Positions 45,655 to 56,126 of a DNA stretch of 64,000 bases are shown here, one piece after another; positions within the stretch are counted from its first letter, which is position 1, and each line of letters starts with the position of its first letter. The stretch covers positions 1 through 64,000 of the forward strand of contig JAHLLK010000009.1 in the NCBI GenBank assembly GCA_020444165.1. The letters run 5' to 3'. Under the pieces are notes generated by a model. It saw only the letters and a program-made list of their open reading frames with translations. It had not been told where the DNA came from and searched no databases. This DNA comes from Deltaproteobacteria bacterium. GTDB taxonomy: Bacteria > Desulfobacterota > Desulfarculia > Desulfarculales > Desulfarculaceae. Position numbers and translations under genes: made by a program.

Positions 45655-46668
45655 ATGTCCGGGAACCCCATGGAGCCTCCTGATCAGGCCAGCCCGCCCA
45701 AGGGCGACCTGGCGAAAATATCCCCGGCGCTCCCCGCGCCGCCTCCCCCGCGCCGCGGGCCGCAGCCGCCCTCGCGCCTGCCCTGGCTCTTTGCCCTGGC
45801 CGGGGTGTTGGCCGCCTTGGCCATCATCCTCTATTTCTGGCTGCCCGCCAGCCAGCCCCTGCCTGGTGAGCAGGCCGCCGCCACCCCGCAACCCTTGCCC
45901 GGCCAGGAAGAGACCACGCCGGGCCAGGCTCCCGCGCCGCCGGCGCCCAGCAAGATCGGCCCGGTGGTGGAGATCCAACCCGGCGACGCCACCCCCGGAG
46001 CCCCCGGAGCGGCGCCGGAAGGGGCCGCCCGGGCCCAGGAACAGGCCAACCGCAAGGCCCCGTACGGGCTCAAGGACTCGGTGGACGCGGTGGTGCGCAC
46101 GGACGAGACCGTGAAGCTGGGGGGCAACAAGGTGTCGGTCAAGGAGCTGGAGCGCAAGCTGGTGGTGGAGGGCCGGGGGGATATCCTGGACAAGCCCCTG
46201 GGCGGCTCGCCCAAGGTGGCCGCCTGGGGCATCCACGTGATGCGGCCCGGGGAGAACCTCTGGAAGGTGCACTTGGAGCTCCTCAAGGAATACCTGGCCA
46301 GCCGCGGCCGGGTGCTGCCTCCGGGCGCGGACCAGCCCACGCCGGGCGGCCGCTCCAGCGGGGTGGGCAAGGTTCTGAAGTTCGCGGAGCACATGGTGGG
46401 GGTCTACAACCTCCGCACCGGGGCCATGACCCGCAATCTGAACCTTTTGGAGCCCGGCCAAAAAATCGTCGTTTTCAATCTGAGCGAGATATTCGGTCAG
46501 CTCAACCAGGTGGACATCCGCGACCTTAGCGGCATCAGCTACGACGGCCGGGTGCTGTTGTTCCCGGAAGAGATGGAGCGGCAGCCCGCCTCGGAGACCC
46601 CGCCCGCGCCCCCGGCCCCGCCCGCGCCGCCGGGGCCATCCCGCGGCCCGGTGCCCCCGCCGCAGTGA
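45655..46668 (+). CDS. Proline-rich single-pass membrane protein, LysM-like region possible
   Basis: A 337-aa protein with a short basic cytosolic part (1-42), one membrane helix (about 43-63, WLFALAGVLAALAIILYFWL), a long proline/alanine-rich linker (65-140), and a folded part (about 145-310). Within it WGIHVMRPGENLWKVHLELLK and, further on, LNLLEPGQKIVVFNL resemble the start and end of a LysM-type carbohydrate-binding unit but with an unusually long middle. The tail is again proline-rich. This suggests a periplasmic protein that crosses or binds peptidoglycan. No catalytic motif seen. Twelve nt downstream of the small membrane protein gene. Confidence 0.65.
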   Translation: MSGNPMEPPDQASPPKGDLAKISPALPAPPPPRRGPQPPSRLPWLFALAGVLAALAIILYFWLPASQPLPGEQAAATPQPLPGQEETTPGQAPAPPAPSKIGPVVEIQPGDATPGAPGAAPEGAARAQEQANRKAPYGLKDSVDAVVRTDETVKLGGNKVSVKELERKLVVEGRGDILDKPLGGSPKVAAWGIHVMRPGENLWKVHLELLKEYLASRGRVLPPGADQPTPGGRSSGVGKVLKFAEHMVGVYNLRTGAMTRNLNLLEPGQKIVVFNLSEIFGQLNQVDIRDLSGISYDGRVLLFPEEMERQPASETPPAPPAPPAPPGPSRGPVPPPQ

Positions 46669-46720
46669 GGTCCAACCGGCAAACCTCCGCCTCCTCCTCC
46701 AAACTGCAAGGAAGCGTTGC

Positions 46721-47752
46721 ATGATTCTAGGCCTCATAGACGATCCGATATTCCAAGAGCACGATCCGGGGCGCTTTCACTGCGAGTCGCCGTCCCGTCT
46801 CTTGGCCATCCACCAGGAGCTTCTGGGCTGGCCCGGTCTGAGCGGCTGCCAGCGCCTGCCCTTGCGCCTGGCCTCGGAGGAGGAGATCCTCCGGGTGCAC
46901 CAACCCGCCCATCTGCACCGCATCGCCCTGACCAAGGGCAAGTGCCTGGCCCTGGACGCGGACACCGGCACCTCGCCCCGCTCCTTTGACGTGGCCATGG
47001 TGGCGGCCGGCAGCCTGGTGGACATGTGCGACCGGGCCCTGGCCGGGGACATTTACCAGGGCGTCAGCCTCATCCGCCCGCCAGGACACCACGCCACCGG
47101 CAACCGGGCCATGGGCTTTTGCCTGTTCAACAACGTGGCCGTGGCCGCGGCGCACCTGTTGCAGGCGCGGGACCTGGAGCGGGTGCTCATCGTGGATTGG
47201 GACGTGCACCACGGCAACGGCACCGAGGACATCTTCTTCCAGAGCGACCAGGTGCTCTATTTCTCGACCCACCAATGGCCCCTTTACCCCGGCACCGGCC
47301 CCTGTCAAACCGTGGGGCGGGGCACCGGCTCGGGCTACACGGTGAACGTGCCCCTGGCGGCCGGGCAAGGCGACCTGGACTACATCCGGGTCTTCGAGGA
47401 CCTCCTGGTGCCGGTGGCCCGGGCCTACAAGCCCCAGTTCATCCTCATCTCCGCCGGGTTTGATCCCCACCAGGAGGATCCCCTGGGCGGCATGCAGGTC
47501 ACCGACGCGGGTTTCGCGGCCCTGGCCCAGATCTGCCGCGACCTGGCCGCGGAGCTGTGCCCCGGCCGGCTGGTGCTGACCCTGGAGGGGGGCTACGCGG
47601 TGGAAGCCCAGGCCCGGGCCATGCGCGAGGTCATGGAAGTGTTGGTGGGCGGCGACCAGAACGAGCTGCGGGCCCGGGCCCAGGGCCATCCCCAGCCCAA
47701 GGGCCTGGTGCAGGCCCTGGAGGTGGCGGGCGAACACTGGTCCCTGAACTGA
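46721..47752 (+). CDS. Histone deacetylase superfamily protein
   Basis: Zinc-dependent deacetylase of the HDAC/acetylpolyamine amidohydrolase/AcuC superfamily, 343 aa. Motifs: FHCESPSRL at 19-27, RPPGHHA with H123/H124, the metal ligands D161 and H163 in DWDVHHGNGTED, HQWPLYPGTG, and SAGFDPHQEDPLGGM with the third ligand Asp. These residues form a complete active site. Bacterial members deacetylate acetyl-lysine proteins, acetyl-CoA synthetase or acetylpolyamines; here the substrate is unknown. It has its own gap upstream (52 nt) and is followed by gatCA. Confidence 0.92.
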   Translation: MILGLIDDPIFQEHDPGRFHCESPSRLLAIHQELLGWPGLSGCQRLPLRLASEEEILRVHQPAHLHRIALTKGKCLALDADTGTSPRSFDVAMVAAGSLVDMCDRALAGDIYQGVSLIRPPGHHATGNRAMGFCLFNNVAVAAAHLLQARDLERVLIVDWDVHHGNGTEDIFFQSDQVLYFSTHQWPLYPGTGPCQTVGRGTGSGYTVNVPLAAGQGDLDYIRVFEDLLVPVARAYKPQFILISAGFDPHQEDPLGGMQVTDAGFAALAQICRDLAAELCPGRLVLTLEGGYAVEAQARAMREVMEVLVGGDQNELRARAQGHPQPKGLVQALEVAGEHWSLN

Positions 47753-47909
47753 TTCGCCGGCTATGGTGGGGGGAAACCGGGGCCGGACCTCCGGGCCGCC
47801 TCAACGGGGCGGCCTCTCCGGGGGCGCGGCCTCCCAGCTAAGCTGTTGCCTCCGGGGTCCCATCGTGATACAAGTTCATCCTTGCATGGCCCCAACCGTG
47901 GAGGTTTCC

Positions 47910-48194
47910 ATGAAGATAAGCCCTGAGGAGGTGGCCCACGTGGCCGCCTTGGCCCGCCTGGAACTCACCCCCGAGATGCAAAACCTGCTCACCGGCCAGA
48001 TGAACGACATCTTAACCTATATGGATAAACTGGCCGAGCTGGACACCCAGGGAGTGCCGCCCACCAACCACGCCCTGGAGCTCACCGGAGCCCTGCGCGA
48101 AGACCGGGTGCGGGAATCCCTGCCCCGTGAAGAAGCCCTGGCCAACGCTCCCGAAGAGAACGGTGATAGTTTCGTAGTGCCTCGCGTGATTTAG
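47910..48194 (+). CDS. gatC: Asp-tRNA(Asn)/Glu-tRNA(Gln) amidotransferase subunit C
   Basis: Small 94-aa subunit that clamps GatA and GatB in the GatCAB amidotransferase. The sequence MKISPEEVAHVAALARLEL, ILTYMDKLAELDTQGVPPT and LREDRV...VPRVI covers the whole family. GGAGG lies 5 nt before ATG 47910; a longer in-frame extension upstream is non-coding. gatA follows after 16 nt. gatB is not adjacent in this window. Confidence 0.95.
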   Translation: MKISPEEVAHVAALARLELTPEMQNLLTGQMNDILTYMDKLAELDTQGVPPTNHALELTGALREDRVRESLPREEALANAPEENGDSFVVPRVI

Positions 48195-48210
48195 CTAGGG
48201 ATAGCGGAAA

Positions 48211-49671
48211 ATGAACTATTTCGATCTGACCCTCAGCCAAGCCGCGGAGTTGTTGCACAAGGGCGACGTCTCCGCGGTGGAGCTGACCGAAGCTATGCAG
48301 GAGCGCATTTCCGCGGTGGAAGACCGCATGCACGCCTACCTGACCGTCACCCCGGAGCTGGCGCGGGAGCAGGCCCTGTTGGCCGACCAACGCCTGGCTC
48401 GGGGCGAAGGCGGCCCGCTCACCGGCATCCCGGCCGGCATCAAGGACGTGATCTGCACCAAGGGGGTGACCACCACCTGCGCCAGCCGCATGCTGGAAAC
48501 TTTTGTGCCGCCCTTTGACGCCACCCTGATCACCCGGCTGAAGGAAGCGGGCATGGTGCTCCTGGGCAAGCACAACATGGACGAGTTCGCCATGGGCTCC
48601 TCCACCGAGAACTCCGCTTTTGGCCCCACCCACAACCCCTGGGACGTGCGGGCCGTGCCCGGCGGCTCCTCGGGCGGCTCGGCGGCCAGCGTGGCCGCGG
48701 GCACCAGCTTCTTCGCGGTGGGCACGGACACCGGCGGCTCCATCCGCCAGCCGGCCAGCCACTGCGGCGTGGTGGGGCTGAAACCCACCTACGGCCGGGT
48801 GAGCCGCTACGGCTTGGTGGCCTTTGCTTCCAGCCTGGACCAGGCCGGACCCTTGACCCGCACGGTGGAAGACGCGGCCCTGGTGCTGCAGGTCATCGCG
48901 GGCCACGATCCCTTGGACTCCACCAGTTCGCCGACGCCGGTGCCCGACTACCGCGCCGCGCTGACCCGCGGGGTCAAGGGCCTGAAGCTGGGCGTGCCCC
49001 GGGAGTACCTGGGCCAGGGCATCGACCCGGCCGTGGAAGAGGCGGTGAAAAAGGCCTTCGGCGTGCTGGAATCCCTGGGCGCCGAGCTGGTGGAGGTGAG
49101 TCTGCCCCACACCGAGTACGGCTTGGCCGTGTACTACATCATCGCCCCGGCCGAGGCCTGCTCCAACCTGGCCCGTTACGACGGGGTCAAGTACGGACTG
49201 TCCCTCAGGCGGGAGAACGCCTCCCTGGCCGAGATGTATCTGGACACCCGCTCCCAGGGCTTTGGTCACGAGGTGATCCGGCGCATCATGCTGGGCACCT
49301 ATGCCTTGAGTTCGGGTTATTACGACGCCTACTACAACAAGGCCGGACAGGTGCGCACCCTGTTGACCCGGGATTTCCAAAAGGCGTTCCAAGCGGTGGA
49401 CGCCATCGTCTCGCCGGTGGCTCCCACCCCGGCCTTTGATCTGGGCCAGAAGTCGGGCGATCCCCTGGAAATGTACCTCTCCGACGTGTTCACCCTCTCC
49501 TGCAACCTGGCCGGCATCCCGGGCATGAGCATCCCCTGCGGCTTCTCGACCGGGGGCCGTCCCATCGGCCTGCAGATCCTGGGGCCGCATTTTGCCGAGG
49601 AGACTTTGTTCGCGGTGGGGCACGCCTTCCAAACGGCCACGGAGCACCATTTGGCCCGGCCCAGCATCTGA
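48211..49671 (+). CDS. gatA: Asp-tRNA(Asn)/Glu-tRNA(Gln) amidotransferase subunit A
   Basis: Glutaminase subunit of GatCAB, which converts Glu-tRNA(Gln) (and often Asp-tRNA(Asn)) to the amidated form. Amidase-signature enzyme of 486 aa with the Ser-cisSer-Lys triad at K78 (PAGIKDV), S153 ([11 protein letters not shown]) and S177 ([11 protein letters not shown]), plus the family [17 protein letters not shown] loop and the C-terminal [13 protein letters not shown]. Length is as expected. The methyltransferase gene follows 11 nt later, probably co-transcribed. Confidence 0.97.
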   Translation: MNYFDLTLSQAAELLHKGDVSAVELTEAMQERISAVEDRMHAYLTVTPELAREQALLADQRLARGEGGPLTGIPAGIKDVICTKGVTTTCASRMLETFVPPFDATLITRLKEAGMVLLGKHNMDEFAMGSSTENSAFGPTHNPWDVRAVPGGSSGGSAASVAAGTSFFAVGTDTGGSIRQPASHCGVVGLKPTYGRVSRYGLVAFASSLDQAGPLTRTVEDAALVLQVIAGHDPLDSTSSPTPVPDYRAALTRGVKGLKLGVPREYLGQGIDPAVEEAVKKAFGVLESLGAELVEVSLPHTEYGLAVYYIIAPAEACSNLARYDGVKYGLSLRRENASLAEMYLDTRSQGFGHEVIRRIMLGTYALSSGYYDAYYNKAGQVRTLLTRDFQKAFQAVDAIVSPVAPTPAFDLGQKSGDPLEMYLSDVFTLSCNLAGIPGMSIPCGFSTGGRPIGLQILGPHFAEETLFAVGHAFQTATEHHLARPSI

Positions 49672-49682
49672 AAAGGGACGGC

Positions 49683-50390
49683 ATGGGGGTAGACGAGATT
49701 ACGGGGCCCCGGGAGTTTTACGACCGGCTGGCCCCGGTCTACCAGGAACTGTACGCCTACCCCCCGGTCATGACCCTCCGCCAGGTCGTATGGCTGGAGC
49801 GCCACGCCCCGCCGGGCCCCCTGTTGGATCTGGGCTGCGGCCCGGGGCGCATCCTGCCCCATCTGGCCCGGGGCGGCCGCTGGGCCGTGGGTCTGGACTT
49901 CTCCCCCAACATGCTGACCCTGGCCCGGCAGGCCCTGCCCGAGGCCAGCCTGGTGCGGGCCGACGCGGCCCGGCCCCTGCCCTTCCTGGACGCCTCCTTC
50001 GTCGCGGTGATCAGCCTGCACGCCACCCTCATCCACCTGGCCGATTTCGGCGATCTCTGCCAGCTGTCCCGGGAGGTGGCCCGGGTGCTCAGGCCCGGGG
50101 GACTGTTCCTGGTGGAATTGCCCCACCCCCGCACCTTTCCCCGCACGTCCGAGCTCGGGGTCTGGCGAACCTTTCGCCCGGGCATCCGCTGCCGCCGGAT
50201 GGCTTCCAAAATCGAGGAGATGTGCCTGGACGAGGTGGGCGGTTTGTGCACCCGGGTCCGCATCCTGGACCTGGACGATCTGGACGAGTGGCTGTCCCCC
50301 TTTGCCCGGGTGGACCTGCACCCGGGTTTCACCGGCGGGCGCTTCAACCCCAAGCGGGGGCTCAGTATGGTGGTGGCCGCCTGGCTCTGA
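49683..50390 (+). CDS. SAM-dependent class I methyltransferase
   Basis: Rossmann-fold methyltransferase of 235 aa. Motif I is LLDLGCGPGRILPHL at 47-61, motif II VGLDFSPNMLTLAR, motif III with RADAARPLPFLDASFVAVIS, and EVARVLRPGGLFLVELPHP. The C-terminal part is a small beta domain. Substrate unknown; similar proteins include UbiE-like and small-molecule methyltransferases. GGGACGG lies upstream as a weak ribosome binding site. Co-directional with gatCA; a G-rich hairpin repeat follows its stop. Confidence 0.88.
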   Translation: MGVDEITGPREFYDRLAPVYQELYAYPPVMTLRQVVWLERHAPPGPLLDLGCGPGRILPHLARGGRWAVGLDFSPNMLTLARQALPEASLVRADAARPLPFLDASFVAVISLHATLIHLADFGDLCQLSREVARVLRPGGLFLVELPHPRTFPRTSELGVWRTFRPGIRCRRMASKIEEMCLDEVGGLCTRVRILDLDDLDEWLSPFARVDLHPGFTGGRFNPKRGLSMVVAAWL

Positions 50391-50436
50391 AATCCCGCCG
50401 CTACGAGTCAAGGTAAGGTCAGTAAATTCAACATAC

Positions 50437-50516
50437 TAAAGTTTTTTTGGGGGAGGGGGGTGTGGGGGGGAACCCCCTTTTTGTTCACAAAAAGGAGGTT
50501 CCCCCCCACATCTTAC
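50437..50516 (+). repeat. G-rich hairpin repeat family, copy 3
   Basis: Stem of 22 bp (50461-50482 with 50489-50510) with one mismatch and loop GTTCAC, left flank AAAGTTTTTTTGGGGGAGG and right flank CACATCTTACTCTTCC. It lies in the convergent gap between the methyltransferase gene and the aldo/keto reductase gene. Inner stem bases differ from copies 2 and 5 but remain paired. Confidence 0.85.
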
Positions 50517-50534
50517 TCTTCCCCAATCAAACTC

Positions 50535-52076
50535 CTAAGCGTGGGGCGGGCCGGTGCCCGGGGGGTTTTGGCGCTGGTTCTCTTGGGCCAGGGCTTGCCA
50601 GGACTCGGCCCGGGGGCGCACCGGTCCCGGACGGAGCAATTCCTCCAGCACGTCCCGCACATAGGGCGGCCGGCGCATGCCCACCAGTACGGTGGTGACC
50701 CCGCTGGTGGTGCGCAGCGCCCGCACGGCCAGTTGGCTCAGGGTGGCGGCGGTGGCCCAGTCCGGGTCCACCGCCCGGGCCCGCGCTTTCATCTCCAGGC
50801 TCTCTTTGGCGGCCATAGCTAGATACAGGGCTTCCAAGGCGCGCAGGACCCGCTCCACCCGGGCCCGGTGCAGGCTCACCCAGTCCGCGGTCTCGCCGCC
50901 GCCGCCGGCGAGGCTGAGCATGGTCTGGAACAGGAAGTTCACCCGGGGCAGCACGTGGCCTTGAGCCACCTGACGCCAATGCTCCAGGCCGTGCAGCCGG
51001 TCCCAGTTCTGGGTAAGGAGCTCGCCCAGGCCCCACAGGGGAGCCATCTGTTCCGCCATTTCCGGATCCCGCGCCAGGCGCTCGGCCAGCTGCCGACCGA
51101 CCGCCTCGGAGGCGATGAGTTCGGCCAGGGACTCGGTGATCTCCCGAGGCGCTGGCGGTTCCATGGCCGGAAAATCCGCCAGACGCAGCAGCCCGGCGCC
51201 CCAGATGGCGTTCAGGGGACGGTTGATCAAGACCCCCAGATGAAGCTCGCGGGCCAGCTCCAACAGGGTGCGGCCCCCTTCCTGGTTGGCCAAGGTGGCG
51301 GCCGCGGTCTCATAGAGGTTGCAGGGGAATTCGATCACCCGGAAATGGTGGTCCGGTCCCAGGACCTCGGCCAGCCGCCAGAGATCGCCCAGGCTGGTGT
51401 AGTTGGGGGAGTCGGCATCGTCGATCAGGGTATTGCTGCTCACTCCGTACCAGGACAGGCGCCCCGCGGCTACTTCGGACTCCAGGTGTTCGAAGGCCAG
51501 GCCCAGGCGGCGCAGGTATTCGACGCGCACCTCCTCCCGCGCCAGGCCCTGCTGGGCGGCCCAGCCCAGGAAGTATTCGGGGTTGTGTAAAAGGTAGACA
51601 TCCAGGCGGTTCAGCTTCAGGCGCTCCAGGGATGCCGTGAGCTGTTGGGCCAGGAAATCGGGGTGCAGGCAGTGCTCCAGGCCGGGGCCGTACTCCACCA
51701 AATCCGGCCAAGGTTGGCCCGCGGCCTTTTTCTCCTGGCTGGCCTCGTACAGAGGGCCTTGCAGGTAGCCCGCCTTGCTCACCACCACCACCTGCTCCCG
51801 GGCCGGCCCGCCGGTGGCGGCGGCTTCGGCCAGCACCCGCCCCACCAGGCGCTCGGAGTCTCCCAGAGCGTAGTTGGTGCTGGTGTCGATGAGGTTGACG
51901 CCGTCCCGGAGGGCGGCCAGAAGGGCTTGGTGGTGCTCCGGGGAGCCTTCCTGCACCCGGTAGGTACCGAACCCGGCCTGGCTCACCAAGAGGCCGGTGC
52001 TGCCCAGTTCCTTGTATTCCAGAGTGGGGTGCAGAGCGGCCCAGGCCAGGGTCGCCTGACGATTGGCATACGCCAC
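50535..52076 (-). CDS. Aldo/keto reductase with long C-terminal insertion
   Basis: NAD(P)H-dependent AKR barrel of 513 aa. The catalytic tetrad is visible: D64 and Y69 in LIDTSTNYA, K101 in VVVSKAGY, H164 in YLLHNPE. SSNTLIDD and FPCNLYE follow. Between INRPLNAIWG (strand 7, about 285) and the strand-8 region SGVTTVLVGMRRPPYV (about 465) there is an extra stretch of roughly 150 residues, predicted helical (QQ/EE-rich, e.g. LHGLEHWRQVAQG), absent from the usual 310-350 aa enzymes. Substrate unknown. The upstream 204 nt contain the palindrome AATTACGTAATT at 52234-52245. Confidence 0.85.
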   Translation of the reverse strand: MAYANRQATLAWAALHPTLEYKELGSTGLLVSQAGFGTYRVQEGSPEHHQALLAALRDGVNLIDTSTNYALGDSERLVGRVLAEAAATGGPAREQVVVVSKAGYLQGPLYEASQEKKAAGQPWPDLVEYGPGLEHCLHPDFLAQQLTASLERLKLNRLDVYLLHNPEYFLGWAAQQGLAREEVRVEYLRRLGLAFEHLESEVAAGRLSWYGVSSNTLIDDADSPNYTSLGDLWRLAEVLGPDHHFRVIEFPCNLYETAAATLANQEGGRTLLELARELHLGVLINRPLNAIWGAGLLRLADFPAMEPPAPREITESLAELIASEAVGRQLAERLARDPEMAEQMAPLWGLGELLTQNWDRLHGLEHWRQVAQGHVLPRVNFLFQTMLSLAGGGGETADWVSLHRARVERVLRALEALYLAMAAKESLEMKARARAVDPDWATAATLSQLAVRALRTTSGVTTVLVGMRRPPYVRDVLEELLRPGPVRPRAESWQALAQENQRQNPPGTGPPHA

Positions 52077-52280
52077 GGCTGTCCTCTTTCCGCGGGCCGG
52101 GTAAAAGCCGCCCTGCGGGGGTTGGGGCGTAAGTTGATGGACTACTCTGTTTTAATGATATTTTTATCCATTTTATCCGGACGGGACCCGGCTTGCGGGA
52201 CTTAGAAACAGCCAGGATCTTTTTATGTAATCCAATTACGTAATTAAATTTCTCTTTTCTGATCGTTTGGTTGAAAAACC

Positions 52281-53624
52281 TTACAATAGGCCGTATTTCT
52301 TCATCTTATAGGCCAAATTCGACTTGGTGACCCCCAGGGCTTGGGCCGCATGCGCCGCCACCCCGTCGGCCTCGGTCAGGGCCCGCATGATCATGCGCTT
52401 TTCCAGGTCCTCCACCGCCTCGGTGATGCCCAACCCCCGGGGCAGATCGGTGGCGCAGGGCGCGTGCTCGGTCTTCACCTCCAGCGGCAGGTCCTGGGGC
52501 TGGATCTCAGCCCCGGCCATGATCACCGCCCGCTCCAGGGCGTTCTCCAGCTCCCGCACGTTGCCCGGCCAGCTGTGGTCGTAGATGGCGGCCATGGCCT
52601 CGGGAGTCACCCGGGGCACGGGGCGGCCCACCTCGGCCGAGAACCTGCGCACGAAATGGGCCACCAGGCTGGGCAGGTCCTCTTTGCGCTCCCGGAGGGG
52701 CGGCATGTCCAGGCGCACCACGTTGAGCCGGTAGTACAGGTCTTCCCGGAACTCACCCTTTTTCACCGAGTCGGTCAGGTCACGGTTGGTGGCGGCCACG
52801 ATGCGCACGTCCACCGAGATGGGCTGGTTGCCGCCCACCCGCTCGAAGGTCTTCTCCTGCAACACCCGGAGGAGTTTCACCTGGGTGGCCAAGGAGATCT
52901 CGCCCACCTCGTCCAGAAACAAGGTGCCCTTGTGGGCCAGCTCGAAGCGGCCTTTGCGCCGTTCGCTGGCCCCGGTGAAGGCCCCCTTCTCGTGGCCGAA
53001 CAGTTCGGTCTCCAACAGCGTCTCGGTCAACGCCATACAGTTCACGGCCACAAAGGGCTCTTCGGCCCGGGGAGAGCGGGTGTGCAGGGCCCGGGCGATC
53101 AGCTCCTTGCCGGTGCCGCTTTCGCCGCAGATGAGCACCGTGGCCTTGGTGGTGGCCACCTTGCCCACCAGGTCGAAGACCTCCCGCATGGCCTTGGAGC
53201 CGCCCACGATCTCGCCGAAGCTGCCCAGCTCCTGCTTCAGGAGCTTGTTCTGGGTCAACAGCCGCCGAATCTTGAGCCCCTGCTCCACGATGTGCAACAG
53301 GCGGGCGTTTTCAAAAGGCTTGCTTATGTAATCCGTGGCCCCGGACTTCATGGCTTCCACCGCGTTTTCCACCGTGCCATAGGCGGTCATCACGATGATG
53401 GGCAGTTCGGGGAACTTCTGCTTGAGTTGGCCGATGAGGTCCAGGCCGCTCATGCGGGGCATCTTCATGTCGGTGATGACGAGATCGGGCTCCTCCTCTT
53501 CGGCCAGGTGCAAGGCGCGGTGGGCGTTATCCGCCGTGAGCACCGCGTAGCCTTCGCCCCGGAGCAGCACCTCCAGGATCACCAGATAGTTTTTCTCGTC
53601 GTCGACAACCAGGATGGTTTCCAA
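52281..53624 (-). CDS. Sigma54-dependent NtrC-family response regulator
   Basis: Three-domain activator of about 447 aa: receiver (1-120) with D8, D9 and phospho-acceptor D52 in VITDMKMP; AAA+ domain with Walker A GESGTGKELIA, the sigma54-contact loop GAFTGAS, Walker B GTLFLDEVGEI and sensor WPGNVRELENALERA; and a C-terminal Fis-type helix-turn-helix (HAAQALGVTKSNLAYKMKKYGLL split). The start is uncertain: TTG 53624 has AGGAG 11 nt upstream, while an in-frame extension to 53666 is less protein-like. Partner of the histidine kinase gene just upstream (152-nt gap). Target promoters not identified. Confidence 0.93.
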   Translation of the reverse strand: METILVVDDEKNYLVILEVLLRGEGYAVLTADNAHRALHLAEEEEPDLVITDMKMPRMSGLDLIGQLKQKFPELPIIVMTAYGTVENAVEAMKSGATDYISKPFENARLLHIVEQGLKIRRLLTQNKLLKQELGSFGEIVGGSKAMREVFDLVGKVATTKATVLICGESGTGKELIARALHTRSPRAEEPFVAVNCMALTETLLETELFGHEKGAFTGASERRKGRFELAHKGTLFLDEVGEISLATQVKLLRVLQEKTFERVGGNQPISVDVRIVAATNRDLTDSVKKGEFREDLYYRLNVVRLDMPPLRERKEDLPSLVAHFVRRFSAEVGRPVPRVTPEAMAAIYDHSWPGNVRELENALERAVIMAGAEIQPQDLPLEVKTEHAPCATDLPRGLGITEAVEDLEKRMIMRALTEADGVAAHAAQALGVTKSNLAYKMKKYGLL

Positions 53625-53776
53625 AACCGTCAATTCTCCTTCGCGGGCGCCGGGAGGCCGAAACAATTCGGCAGGGGCGGTGGGGCCGGGACCGCATGCT
53701 GGCCCCTATTATGCGGCAAAAGCCGGAAGGGCACAAACCCGCGCCGCAAGCCACGGGCCTCGCCAACCGGGTTGGC

Positions 53777-55225
<1,449 letters not shown>

Positions 55226-55348
55226 GCTACCTCCCCTGCCCCCGGCCCGGATCCCGGGGGAGCCGGCGGCCGGCCGGAGCCGGAGTCGGCCCCGCGGCGC
55301 GGCGGCCAGGGCCCGGGGAGGGGCGGGTCCCAGCATGCGGCGCGGAGA

Positions 55349-55807
55349 TCATCCCAGACATACCTCGATCACGAAATCCCCGGCTTCGGTGCTGAAGGGC
55401 ACGGCCAGGGGCATGACCTGGGACATGTGGCGGATGCGGTGGCCCTTGCCCACGATGACCGAAGGCACCGCCCCCTGCAAAACCACGCCCTGCTCGGCCA
55501 GTTCGCGCCGGGAATCGCCGGAGATGATGTTGGTGATTTCCCCCACCGCATCCTCCACCTCGGCGTTGATCTCCGGCATGGTCTCCCCGAACATGCGGCT
55601 CACGATGGCGCAGATGCAGGTTTCCGAGAAGGTTATGGATAAAGAGCCTTCCATGTCGCCAGCCAAACCCACGACCCCCGACACGTCGCCGCGGGCGGCG
55701 CGGTCCTTCTTGAAATGCGGCTTGCCCGGCGTGGAGGGCAAGTTGGCCATGGCCTCAAGCACCTTTTGGGTGGCCTTCAGGAAGGGCTTGATCAATTCCG
55801 GGTTCAT
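55349..55807 (-). CDS. CheX-like chemotaxis phosphatase family protein
   Basis: A 152-aa protein with the CheX/CheC-type fold signature: MNPELIKPFLKATQKVL at the N-terminus, GLAGDMEGSLSITF, and the catalytic-type E90-x-x-N93 in AVGEITNIISGDSR, then a hydrophobic beta end (FVIEVCLG). CheX proteins dephosphorylate CheY-like receiver domains. No flagellar or Che gene is nearby; instead a histidine kinase and NtrC-like regulator follow, so it may dephosphorylate that regulator (inference). AAGGAG lies 11 nt before ATG 55807; a longer frame to 56053 is rejected. Confidence 0.85.
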   Translation of the reverse strand: MNPELIKPFLKATQKVLEAMANLPSTPGKPHFKKDRAARGDVSGVVGLAGDMEGSLSITFSETCICAIVSRMFGETMPEINAEVEDAVGEITNIISGDSRRELAEQGVVLQGAVPSVIVGKGHRIRHMSQVMPLAVPFSTEAGDFVIEVCLG

Positions 55808-55987
55808 GTTGCTTGGCTCCTTGGGTGAAAGGGTGGCGGACCGCCCGGGGAGCCCCGCTGGCTCTTGGCGGGGCGGCTGGTCCGGTGAGGTCCTGATCCG
55901 CCTCAGATTATCCCGCAAAGATACCCGCTGGGGAAAATTTTGCAGCCGGATGCCGGAAAGCGGCCCGGGACCGGCCGTGCCTCTCAC

Positions 55988-56005
55988 ATTATAACATGTT
56001 GTTAT
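55988..56005. promoter_or_regulatory. Inverted repeat with a TATAAT for the cheX-like gene
   Basis: ATAACATGTTGTTAT (55991-56005) is a 6-bp inverted repeat around TGT. It overlaps a perfect minus-strand TATAAT (55988-55993) for the cheX-like gene, which lacks a good -35. Overlap of a palindrome with a -10 box suggests a repressor or activator site, but no binding protein can be named. Confidence 0.45.
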
Positions 56006-56046
56006 TACGCGCCTATCGCATATTAACCCTAGGCTGCCGGTTAAGT

Positions 56047-56075
56047 TTGACATTGCGGAAAGCCAGCGCTATATT
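56047..56075 (+). promoter_or_regulatory. Strong sigma70-type promoter for the small gene at 56127
   Basis: TTGACA (56047-56052), exactly 17 nt, TATATT (56070-56075). The implied start is near 56082, giving a 45-nt leader with GGAGG before the GTG at 56127. This is the closest match to the consensus in the window. Confidence 0.75.
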
Positions 56076-56126
56076 GAACACCAATTTCACGCCAAGCGTT
56101 TCTTTTTGAAATTTTGGAGGGCTTCT

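Noticed and set aside
50447..50822. Short plus-strand frames over the hairpin repeat next to the aldo/keto reductase
   Set aside because: They translate repeat DNA and antisense of the reductase; similar peptides arise at other repeat copies for the same reason.
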